Positions 8,601-15,144 of a stretch of DNA of 64,000 nucleotides are shown here, in pieces. Location of the stretch: NCBI GenBank assembly GCA_020633315.1, contig JACKDV010000005.1, positions 1 to 64,000 of the forward strand. The letters are read 5' to 3'. Position 1 is the stretch's first letter. Each line of letters starts with the position of its first letter. The translations under genes were made by a program, and so were the position numbers. The notes below the pieces were generated by a model, which had not been told where the DNA came from, made no database searches, and worked only from the letters and a program-made list of their open reading frames with translations. This DNA comes from Myxococcales bacterium (GTDB lineage Bacteria; Myxococcota_A; Polyangia; Nannocystales; Nannocystaceae).

Positions 8601-9738
8601 CCCCGTGATCCGCGGGCCCGAGGATGCCCTGGTCACGGTGGTGATGTTCGGCGACTTCCAGTGCCCCTACTGCAAGCGGGTGCTGCCCACCCTCGACCAG
8701 CTGCTGGCGCGGGATCGGGAGGTGCGCCTGGTGTTCCGCCACAACCCGCTGCCCATGCACGACAAGGCCGAGATCGCCGCCCGGGCTGCGATCGCGGCGG
8801 GCAAGCAGGGCAAGTTCTGGCAGATGCACGACAAGCTCTACGCCGAGCAGCACGCCCTGAGCGAGGAGGCGTTCCGCGGCTGGGCCGACGAGCTGGGGCT
8901 CGACCTGGTCCGCTTCGATCGCGACTACGCCGATGCAGCCACCAAGGCGCAGATCGACGCCGACATCGCCGACGCCAAGAAGCTGGGCGCCACCGGCACC
9001 CCGAGCTTCTTCGTCAACGGGCGCTATCTCGGCGGGGCCCAGCCCCTGCACAAGTTCGAGGAGGTGGTGGCCGAGGAGAAGGCCCGGGCCGAGCGCTTCG
9101 TGGAGCGCCGCGGCAACACCCGCAAGCGGCTCTACGCCGACATGATCGGGCACTTCGCGCCCGAGGTGGTCGCCCCGCCCACCACGCCCATCGCCACCCC
9201 CGTGGGCGAGAAGCGCTACACCATCGACACCACGGGCCTGCCCCGCCTGGGCGCCATCGGCTACGTGCCGGTGGAGATCGTCGAGTGCGGCGACCTCGAC
9301 TGCCCGTTCTGCAAGCGGGCCGAGACCACCCTGGACAAGGTGCTCACCGACTACGAGGGCAAGGTGGCGCTGTTCTGGCTGCACAACCCGCTGTCGTTCC
9401 ACGCGGGGGCCGAGACCGCGGCCCGGGCCGCCGAGGCCGCCCATCGGCAGGGCAAGTTCTGGGAGATGCAGGACGAGCTGATCGCCGATCGCACCAAGCG
9501 CAGCGACTCGGACTTCCTCTCGTTTGCCTCCGACCTGGGCCTGGACACCAAGCAGCTCGAGCTCGATCTGAGCAACACGGACGTGGCCCGCACGGTGACG
9601 GACCAGCAGAAGATCTGCACCGACAACGATGCTCGAGGGACCCCCACCTTCTTTATCAACGGGCGGCTGCTCGCGGGCGCCCAGCCCTACGACAAGTTCA
9701 AGGAAATCATCGACCAGGAGCTGGCGGGCGGGATCTGA
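5665..9738 (+). CDS. FHA domain - transmembrane - large exported domain - two DsbA-like thioredoxin domains fusion
   Basis: Numbered from GTG 5665 (1357 residues), the order is as follows. An FHA domain (about 32-126; GRESGDILLHDPETSALHAE, LGSRNGTW) is followed by a Pro/Ala-rich linker (127-290) and one membrane helix (303-325). Then comes a long domain reminiscent of DUF3352-type proteins (about 330-900), a Gly/Asp linker, and two DsbA/Thioredoxin_4-like domains with CPYC (1000-1003) and CPFC (1213-1216), each with its cis-Pro loop GTPSFFVNG / GTPTFFING. The FHA domain would bind phosphothreonine in the cytoplasm while the redox domains act in the periplasm. The start is uncertain: CTG 5749 has GGAG eight bases upstream, follows the candidate promoter and begins the FHA fold directly. 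Confidence 0.9.
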   Translation: MPHALAWGQGRWNTALHSFVGHPTGASALSPKITLQLRFPDREPELVKLGPGRTMIGRESGDILLHDPETSALHAEIEFTKGLVIVRDLGSRNGTWREGKRLPQFALYRGQSFRCGATDITLVEIEGAEAPMVGGTASGSDQVPASSSTVPSGAVLDERPSETISRGVVPPSSSATAPGAGEDEATLLGLAPPPSLSPPPAVGEPPGLGAAPAFGPAPGAPAPIADESSAPVIVPGQPMAPNQPMAPPPGAPMGVPTPVPAAASAPLAPVANAVIKLGDAQPRSAKRREPVDRAARRRLMMRVVLGVVAAGLLGGLIYGIVSLVKGRNQAFVHELAREMPQDTVGILALSSPRDALALFGDEVPAAVREEIDKDLGLDPFSPETYESWGLDLDEPLGVSLLDGEGLFAVSIGVSDKDALRSALSSKAAKLIDAEEDLRWIERSFAETPGLWLDEPAPVAALLHKKRVIFVLGGPADDVARHAKRIAETKSGESLADRPGFGEIRTEKGRPLLALYVDGGSGRAALPGEGASAMATRMALADIDGFAMLLVDDGPRIHLSTQTIMRDGVSSVELFEDVGRKTKLLDQIPAPVLAELDGVFSPDQIRDSLGATGPLGMGAATAFEEGLRKETGLDLRNDLIGNLDGQYGMALQVLPGEDAKEEPAGGLGWVGLRDEAEAKKAAERFFGEKGDDLDIELEQIEGTTVYMIDDRPTVRYFIHGGVLWVAVGRVDIPQIIKGSGTPFRKEPRLPEIEKATAKGGLVAGFLDIRTLLDEIRARIDEDERKDMDEWAPVISPLELLTMRGELQGRTFVARLSLHTSGEHALAELVQGVMKVAGEKMASRLARQRRRDRCDELIDHILELMRAEIKSSSFEEDLLDRRYELMNECTGDQTTDAEIDCMLKATSLDALTRCEDGNGGGEDGGADGGADGGVTPVQVLEQAEPTPVPYVDDIWPNTTSSGTASGRPDAVVSYAVPLGSDPVIRGPEDALVTVVMFGDFQCPYCKRVLPTLDQLLARDREVRLVFRHNPLPMHDKAEIAARAAIAAGKQGKFWQMHDKLYAEQHALSEEAFRGWADELGLDLVRFDRDYADAATKAQIDADIADAKKLGATGTPSFFVNGRYLGGAQPLHKFEEVVAEEKARAERFVERRGNTRKRLYADMIGHFAPEVVAPPTTPIATPVGEKRYTIDTTGLPRLGAIGYVPVEIVECGDLDCPFCKRAETTLDKVLTDYEGKVALFWLHNPLSFHAGAETAARAAEAAHRQGKFWEMQDELIADRTKRSDSDFLSFASDLGLDTKQLELDLSNTDVARTVTDQQKICTDNDARGTPTFFINGRLLAGAQPYDKFKEIIDQELAGGI
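5678..5706 (+). promoter_or_regulatory. candidate promoter for the FHA-DsbA fusion gene
   Basis: TTGCGT (5678-5683) and AATACT (5701-5706) are separated by exactly 17 bases. They match the sigma-70 consensus at 3/6 and 4/6. Transcription would begin near 5713, downstream of the only conventional start codon (GTG 5665). This favours initiation at a later, non-standard codon. Confidence 0.4.
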
Positions 9739-9814
9739 ACGCGCCGCGGGCGAGCCGGCCGGGCGCGCCCGCCACCCCGTGCATTCGAGCCCGTCCTGGC
9801 GCATCCTCGGGGGC

Positions 9815-10753
9815 GTGAGCGAGGCGCGGCGGCGGGGCGTGGTGACGGCATGGCTGCTGCTGGTGCCCGGGCTGTGCGCCTGTGGCCCCGCCGGCGCGAC
9901 GGCCAGCGAGCCCGGCGTCGCGGTGGAGCACCCGGGTGAGCGGGTGCGCATGGCCGTGATCGGCGACTACGGCCTGGCCGGTCCCGATGCCGAGGCGGTG
10001 GCCGAGCTGGTGCGCTCCTGGTCGCCCGATCTGGTGATCACGCTGGGCGACAACAACTACCCCGACGGGCGTGCCTCCACCATCGACGAGAACGTGGGGC
10101 AGTACTACCACTCGTTCATCGCGCCCTACGTGGGTCGCTTTGGCCCCGGGGCCGACACCAACCGCTTCTTCCCCTCGCTGGGCAACCACGACTGGCGCAC
10201 GCCCGGGCCGTGGCCGCACCTCGACTACTTCACCCTGCCGGGCAACGAGCGCTACTACGAGCTGCAGTGGGGCCCGCTGCACCTCTTCGCAGTGGACAGC
10301 GATCCCCAGGAGCCCGACGGCAACACCATCGACTCCGAGCAGGCGCGCTGGCTCCGCGAGCACATGAGCGCCAGCGCCCTGCCCTGGCAGGTGGTGTACA
10401 TGCACCACCCTCCGTACTCCTCGGGGGACCATGGCTCCTCCCGGGGGATGCGCTGGCCGTTCGCGCAGTGGGGCGCCGACGTGGTGATGTCCGGGCACGA
10501 CCACCACTACGAGCGCATCGAGCGAGACGGGCTGCCCTACTTCGTCAACGGCCTGGGCGGGAACCCCAACCGCTACTCGTTGCGCCGACCGGTGCCCGGC
10601 AGCATGGTGCGCTTCCGCGATGCCCACGGGGCGATGCTGGTGGAGGCCACGCCGGACCGACTCGAGCTGCGCTTCGTGACCGTGAGCGGCGAGGAGATCG
10701 ACAGCCGGGTGATCACCCGGGACCCGGTGCTCGCCCCGGTCCCCGAGCCCTAG
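9815..10753 (+). CDS. secreted calcineurin-like metallophosphatase lipoprotein
   Basis: The 312-residue protein contains the full metallophosphoesterase motif set: GDYG, GDNNYPDG, GNHDW, MHHPPYSS and GHDHHYER. These coordinate two metal ions. GTG 9815 is chosen because it gives a good lipoprotein signal (RRRGVVTAWLLLVPGLCAC, acceptor Cys23). The longer frame upstream only adds out-of-frame sequence from the previous gene. It resembles purple-acid-phosphatase-like or tartrate-resistant phosphatases, so it probably hydrolyses phosphomonoesters outside the cytoplasm. It follows the FHA-DsbA gene by 76 bases and may share its transcript. Confidence 0.88.
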   Translation: MSEARRRGVVTAWLLLVPGLCACGPAGATASEPGVAVEHPGERVRMAVIGDYGLAGPDAEAVAELVRSWSPDLVITLGDNNYPDGRASTIDENVGQYYHSFIAPYVGRFGPGADTNRFFPSLGNHDWRTPGPWPHLDYFTLPGNERYYELQWGPLHLFAVDSDPQEPDGNTIDSEQARWLREHMSASALPWQVVYMHHPPYSSGDHGSSRGMRWPFAQWGADVVMSGHDHHYERIERDGLPYFVNGLGGNPNRYSLRRPVPGSMVRFRDAHGAMLVEATPDRLELRFVTVSGEEIDSRVITRDPVLAPVPEP

Positions 10754-10857
10754 CCCGCGGCAGGCCCGAGCTCCGTCACCGGGAGGGACCCACGACGAGC
10801 GGGCTCGCCCCGCGAGGGCCGTGACGAGCGGGCCGTCGCTGTGCGAGATTCCAGCCC

Positions 10858-11928
10858 GTGATCGACCCCCATCTTCGATTGGCTCGCGCCACGGGCGCGC
10901 TGGTGCTGTCCCTCGGTCTACTCGCCTGTGACAAGGGCGAGGGCACCAAGGACGAGCCCGAGTCGGCCGAGGCGGCCAAGCCCGACGCCGAGGCGACCAA
11001 GACCCCGGCCGACGCCAAGACCCCGGACGCCAAGACCCCGACCGACGCCAAGACCCCGGACGCCAAGACCGAGCCCGCCAAGACCGAGCCCGCCGGGCCC
11101 TGCCCCGAGGGCGCGGCGCTGGTGGAGGGGGGCAAGTTCTTCATGGGCTCGGACTCGGAGGACCCGATCCTCGCTCGCGCGAGGCCTGCGCACCAGGTGG
11201 AGGTGGACCCGGTGTGCATGGACGTCCACGAGATCACGGTGGCCGAGTACAAGACCTGCGTGGGCGCGGGCGACTGTCAGCCGGCATTCCGCGAGAGCTG
11301 GTGGCCCCAGGGCAAGACCGACGAGCAGACCTGGATGCACGACAAGACGGTGCACTCGCCGATGTGCAACGACGGTCACACCGATCGCCTCAATCACCCG
11401 GTCAACTGCGTGACCTGGGCCCAGGCCCAGGCGTACTGCGAGCACAAGGGCGGCCGGCTGCCCACCGAGGCCGAGTGGGAGTACGCGGCCCGCGGCTCGG
11501 ACGGTCGCGTGTACCCCTGGGGCGACGAGGTGCCCGACCCCGAGCGGGCCAACGCCTGCGACCTGAGCTGCCAGAAGTGGCGCAACGACAACGAGCTCCC
11601 CGACTACGGCGTGATGTTCGACGCCGACGACGGCTACGCCGGCACCGCGCCGGTGGGCAGCTACCCCAAGGGGCGCACCCAGGCCGGCCTGGAGGACATG
11701 GTGGGCAACGTCTTCGAATGGACCTCGGACCGCTACTACGAGTACGGCAAGGAGTTCCAGAAGAACCCCCACGGGCCGCAGGAGGGCGACGCCCGGGTCA
11801 TCCGCGGCGGGGCCTTCAACAGCTTCAAGTCCACCTTCGCCGATCCGGCGTTCCGCCACTCGATGGACGAGACCGCCTACACCCACGGGATCGGCTTCCG
11901 CTGCGCCTACGAGCCCGACGCGAGCTGA
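10858..11928 (+). CDS. SUMF1/formylglycine-generating-enzyme-like lipoprotein
   Basis: This 356-residue protein starts at GTG 10858, with a lipobox LLAC (Cys24) and a Lys/Pro/Asp/Thr repeat linker (about 30-78). A C-terminal SUMF1-type domain (about 80-352) follows. Typical marks are VEGGKFFMGS, HPVNCVTWAQAQAYC, RLPTEAEWEYAARG, YPWGDE, GLEDMVGNVFEWTSD, RVIRGGAF and GFRCAY. Many such proteins are not true sulfatase activators but have the C-type-lectin-like fold as a binding or regulatory module. Here it sits on the surface side of a membrane. No sulfatase gene is adjacent, so a sulfatase role is not supported. Confidence 0.9.
   Translation: MIDPHLRLARATGALVLSLGLLACDKGEGTKDEPESAEAAKPDAEATKTPADAKTPDAKTPTDAKTPDAKTEPAKTEPAGPCPEGAALVEGGKFFMGSDSEDPILARARPAHQVEVDPVCMDVHEITVAEYKTCVGAGDCQPAFRESWWPQGKTDEQTWMHDKTVHSPMCNDGHTDRLNHPVNCVTWAQAQAYCEHKGGRLPTEAEWEYAARGSDGRVYPWGDEVPDPERANACDLSCQKWRNDNELPDYGVMFDADDGYAGTAPVGSYPKGRTQAGLEDMVGNVFEWTSDRYYEYGKEFQKNPHGPQEGDARVIRGGAFNSFKSTFADPAFRHSMDETAYTHGIGFRCAYEPDAS
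11011..11088 (+). repeat. 15-bp tandem repeat encoding DAKTP units
   Basis: Near-identical 15-base units GACGCCAAGACCCCG run at 11011-11025, 11026-11040, 11044-11058 and 11059-11073, followed by a diverged unit. They encode the DAKTP linker behind the lipidated Cys. A related 15-bp array occurs in the lipoprotein at 21423-22541. Confidence 0.75.
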
Positions 11929-12164
11929 GCTGCGCGGCGCTCGATCGCCGCCGTCGCTCCGAGCCTCGACGCGCACGCTGCGAACGCGGACCCGCTGGTG
12001 ATGCGGGACCTCGATCGCGGCGGAGCGACGGGAGCCAATCGCTCCCTCGACGCCGAGATCGAGAATTCCCGCCGCGATCACGGGCGCCCTGCGGAGGCCC
12101 GGCGTAGACTGGCTCCGAGGCTCGCACGGGTGTGCAGCCCGACTTCATTCGTGGTGGTGGTGGC

Positions 12165-12198
12165 GGCGCCGGCCGATCCCCGTGGGTCGGCCGGCGCC
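12165..12198. terminator. strong GC-rich hairpin between convergent genes (probable bidirectional terminator)
   Basis: GGCGCCGGCCGA (12165-12176) and TCGGCCGGCGCC (12187-12198) are perfect 12-bp inverted repeats around a 10-base loop that can pair further. The element starts two bases after the stop of the sigma-factor gene and faces the SUMF1-like gene. It lacks a T-run, as is common in very GC-rich genomes. Confidence 0.65.
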
Positions 12199-12200
12199 CG

Positions 12201-12824
12201 TCAACTCTGACGCTCGGCTTCCACGACCTCGCGGAGCGAGCGGGCCCAGCCCTCGATGTCGGCCAGGGTGGAGCGCAGCGGCTCGGGCGAGGCATCGAGC
12301 TCGCGCAGGGCCGCCTCCACCAGCGACTTGGCCCGTCGGATACGAGTACGAATGGTGCCCTCGGGCACGTCGAGCACGCGCCCCAGCTGCGCGGCCGACA
12401 TCCCCTCCCAGTAGTAGAGCTCGAGCGTGATCTGGTGATCGACCGGGATCCGCCGCAACGCTTCGAGCAGCAGCCGCTGCTCCTTGGCCTGGGCCACCAG
12501 CGCGGTGGCGCTGGGTCCCATGTCGTGCACCGAGGTCACCAGGGGATCGATGCGCTCCTGCTGTCGGTGGCTCCGCTTGAAGTGTGCGTACAGCTCGTTG
12601 CGCGCCAGGGTGAACAGATACGTCCGAAAGCTGGCTTCCTTGCGGAACTTGTCGCGGCTCTCCACACACGCCAAGAAGGTGCGCTGGATGAGGTCGTCGA
12701 CGCCCTCGCCCACCTTGTTGCGAAAGAACCTGCACACGCCGTCGAAGTGCCGCTGGAACAGGGCGTTGCCGGCCGCCTTGTCCCCGCCCTTCCACGCGTC
12801 GAGCAGCTCGAAGTCGGTGGCCAC
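12201..12824 (-). CDS. ECF-type sigma-70 family RNA polymerase sigma factor
   Basis: This 207-residue protein has sigma region 2 (about 10-85; DDLIQRTFLACVES, FRTYLFTLARNELYAHFKR) and region 4 (about 115-175; IPVDHQITLELYYWEGMSAAQLGRVLDVPEGTIRTRIRRAK). No sigma-1.1 or region 3 is present, so it is an ECF factor. It starts at GTG 12824. A TAAG-containing, -10-like word lies about ten bases upstream. It follows the membrane metallophosphoesterase by 65 bases on the same strand. No anti-sigma gene is adjacent. About 35 extra residues follow region 4 and might act as a regulatory tail. Confidence 0.93.
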   Translation of the reverse strand: MATDFELLDAWKGGDKAAGNALFQRHFDGVCRFFRNKVGEGVDDLIQRTFLACVESRDKFRKEASFRTYLFTLARNELYAHFKRSHRQQERIDPLVTSVHDMGPSATALVAQAKEQRLLLEALRRIPVDHQITLELYYWEGMSAAQLGRVLDVPEGTIRTRIRRAKSLVEAALRELDASPEPLRSTLADIEGWARSLREVVEAERQS

Positions 12825-12889
12825 GCCCGGGCAGCTTAGCAGCCGGCTCCCCTCGATGGCGGGCCCGCGACGTCGCGGGCCTGCCGCGA

Positions 12890-14062
12890 TCAGGCCGCGA
12901 CCAGGCGCAGCAGCGTGATCTCGTGGGGCGCCCCCACCCGCACCGGCGGGCCCCAGTAGCCGGTCCCTCGGCTCACGTAGATCCAGGTGTCCTCGTGGCG
13001 ATGCAGGCCCGCCACGTAGGGCTGGGCCAGGTACACCAGCAGGTTCATGGGGAAGTACTGGCCCCCGTGGGTGTGCCCGGAGATCTGCAGGTCGTAGCCG
13101 GCCGCGGCCGCGCCCTCGATGCTCCGCGGCTGGTGGGCCAGCAGCACCTTCACGCAGCCGTCGGGTGCCCCCTCACAGGCGGCCGCGGGGTCGGAGGCAT
13201 GGGCGGGCACCATGCCGCCGGCCGAGACGTCGGTGACCCCGGCCAGCACGATGCGGGCCCCGTCGTGCTCGATCACCCGGTGCTCGTTGTTGAGCACCGT
13301 GAGCCCCAGGCGCGAGACCTCCTCGCACCAGGCCGGCCCGTCCCAGTAGTACTCGTGGTTGCCGGTGACGAAGAAGGCCCCGTGGCGGGCGCGGATGCGG
13401 CCCAGCGAGGCCACCTCGTCGCGGAGCTGATCCACGAAGCCGTCGATGAGATCGCCGGTGACCGCCACGATGTCGGGCTCGAGGCCGTTGATCCGCTCGA
13501 CCACCGCCGAGAGGAAGTCGCCGTGGATCGTGGGGCCCACGTGGACGTCGGAGATCTGGACGATGCGCAGCCCCTCGGCCTGCGGGGGCAGACCCACGAT
13601 GGGGACCTCGACCTCCTTGACCTCGGGGATCTGCTGGGCCTGCACCACCCCCACCCCGGTGACCGAGCCCGCGCCGCCCACGATGCCCAGGTTGATCGCG
13701 CGCCCCAGGAACGCGCGGCGGCTGGGATCGGGGGGAGCGGCGGGCGGCCGCAGGCGCAGCACCAGCGTGCGACCCAGCCGCAGCAGATCGAGCACCACCA
13801 GCATCACCAGCACGATCGAGCTCAGCCCCATCATCAGGTAGCCCAGCCACTGCAGCGCGGGCGAGGGCGCCATGAGGTCGGTGCGCAGGGTGAGGAAGGT
13901 GAAGGGGGGCAGGAGCGCCAGCATGGCGACCGTGCCCCACGCGACCCGCCGCCACGGCGGGCGCAGCCCCGAGTCCCCGATGAGCCGTCGCCCCGCGTAC
14001 ACGTGGAGCCCCACCCAAAGCAGCGGCATCACGAAGAAGAACACGGCCATGCGGGCGGTCAT
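12890..14062 (-). CDS. membrane-anchored metallophosphoesterase (YkuE/YaeI-like)
   Basis: The 390-residue protein has three or four N-terminal membrane helices (about 5-22, 40-58, 72-92), then a twin-arginine-like motif SRRAFLG (114-120) followed by a hydrophobic stretch to about 141. The metallophosphoesterase domain follows (about 160-388; SDVHVG, GDLIDG, GNHEYYW, AHQP, GHTHGGQY). YkuE/YaeI relatives hydrolyse UDP-diacylglucosamine-like or other membrane-proximal phosphodiesters. An internal Tat-like signal after membrane helices is typical of this subfamily and places the catalytic domain outside the cytoplasm. It is 47 bases downstream of the DUF4340 gene. Confidence 0.9.
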   Translation of the reverse strand: MTARMAVFFFVMPLLWVGLHVYAGRRLIGDSGLRPPWRRVAWGTVAMLALLPPFTFLTLRTDLMAPSPALQWLGYLMMGLSSIVLVMLVVLDLLRLGRTLVLRLRPPAAPPDPSRRAFLGRAINLGIVGGAGSVTGVGVVQAQQIPEVKEVEVPIVGLPPQAEGLRIVQISDVHVGPTIHGDFLSAVVERINGLEPDIVAVTGDLIDGFVDQLRDEVASLGRIRARHGAFFVTGNHEYYWDGPAWCEEVSRLGLTVLNNEHRVIEHDGARIVLAGVTDVSAGGMVPAHASDPAAACEGAPDGCVKVLLAHQPRSIEGAAAAGYDLQISGHTHGGQYFPMNLLVYLAQPYVAGLHRHEDTWIYVSRGTGYWGPPVRVGAPHEITLLRLVAA

Positions 14063-14109
14063 CGGGACTCTCGATCCGGGGGCCCGGCCCCCTTGGGTGC
14101 GGGGCGACG

Positions 14110-15144
14110 CTAGGCGCCGCCGGCCTGGAGGGCCGACTCGAGATCGGCCGAGGCCTCGGCCACCGCGGCCCGAGGCAGCTTGACCATGCCGCGCGTGTAC
14201 GGCGAGCGGGCGAAGAACTGCTCTTGCCCCTCGTCGTCGAAGTTCCGGAGCACCTCGACCGTCACCGCCTCGCCGTCGTCGCCTTGCACGACGAAGTCGA
14301 AGGCGTTGGCGAGGTCGACGAGGCTCTCGCCCTCCTGCACGTACCGCGTGGAGCGCAGGCGCAGCGCCTTGCCCACCCAGGCCGTGATCTCGGGGCTCTT
14401 GTCGTCCTCTCCGGCGACGCTCCAGTACTTGGCCTCGGCGTCGTCCGGGTTGTGCTGCTCGAAGGTGGCCTGGCGGTCACCCACCCGCAGGGTCACGCGC
14501 TCGACCTTGCGCTCGTCGATCCCGGTGAGGTCTCGATCGGGCAGGGTGCGGGCGCCGCCCTGCAGCGGGCGGATGAGGCGGGCTTCCACGAGGTAGATCG
14601 CTCCGTCGGCGGGGTCACGCAGGTAGACGCCAGCACCGCCGAACACGTTACTGCCCAGCTCGAACACCTTGGGCTCCTTGCCCTTGCGGGTGATCTCGAG
14701 GGAGGACTCGGGCTCGGCCAGGCCCAGCTCGCCCAGGTCCTCGTCGGCGATCCCCTCGATGCGCCGCTTGGCCACGAACGGCGCCAGCGCCTCGATCACC
14801 GGGTCGCCGGTCTTGCCCACCTTGAACTCCTCGGGCTCGGGAACGGGCGGCGGGGGCAGCGGCTCCATGCCCTCCTCCACCGGCGGAGGCTCGGGGGGCT
14901 CGAGCGCCGCACCCTTGGGCTCGGCCCGCCCCCAGGCGTAGCGCCCGGCCTCGTCCTCTCGGAACTCGAGGGTGAGCTCGAGCTCGGGGCTGCGGTAGGC
15001 GACCGAGACCAGCTCGTCGGGCGAGCCCGGCAGCAGCACCACCTTCTCGGCGAGCGCCAGCTCGTCCTCGTGGGTCCAGGTCTGGTAGGCCCAGCCCAGT
15101 GAGCCCAGCAGCAGGGCCGCGTAGATCAGCAGCGAGCGGTTCAC
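14110..15144 (-). CDS. DUF4340-type protein, last member of the Gld-like ABC module
   Basis: The 344-residue protein has one N-terminal membrane helix (about 5-20), an acidic Pro-rich insertion (about 70-100) and a long extracytoplasmic beta/alpha region. That region has the repeated DUF4340 style of segments (LPDRDLTGIDERKVERVTLRVGD; YVQEGESLVDLANAFDF). GTG 15144 is chosen because GGGAGG precedes it and its GTGA overlaps the stop of the GldG-like gene. DUF4340 proteins regularly accompany GldA/F/G-type ABC genes, as here. The molecular role is unknown; it may be an accessory surface or assembly subunit. Confidence 0.85.
   Translation of the reverse strand: MNRSLLIYAALLLGSLGWAYQTWTHEDELALAEKVVLLPGSPDELVSVAYRSPELELTLEFREDEAGRYAWGRAEPKGAALEPPEPPPVEEGMEPLPPPPVPEPEEFKVGKTGDPVIEALAPFVAKRRIEGIADEDLGELGLAEPESSLEITRKGKEPKVFELGSNVFGGAGVYLRDPADGAIYLVEARLIRPLQGGARTLPDRDLTGIDERKVERVTLRVGDRQATFEQHNPDDAEAKYWSVAGEDDKSPEITAWVGKALRLRSTRYVQEGESLVDLANAFDFVVQGDDGEAVTVEVLRNFDDEGQEQFFARSPYTRGMVKLPRAAVAEASADLESALQAGGA

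Noticed and set aside
5809..9951. Antisense reading frame of 1380 codons opposite the FHA-DsbA gene
   Set aside because: The plus-strand frame has clear domains and catalytic motifs. The antisense frame is open only because GC-rich third positions avoid stop codons on the other strand; its translation shows no domain.
10858..11928. Assigning the SUMF1-like lipoprotein as an active sulfatase-maturating enzyme
   Set aside because: No sulfatase is nearby, and many domains of this fold are only binding modules. The catalytic cysteine pair of true formylglycine-generating enzymes could not be identified with confidence.
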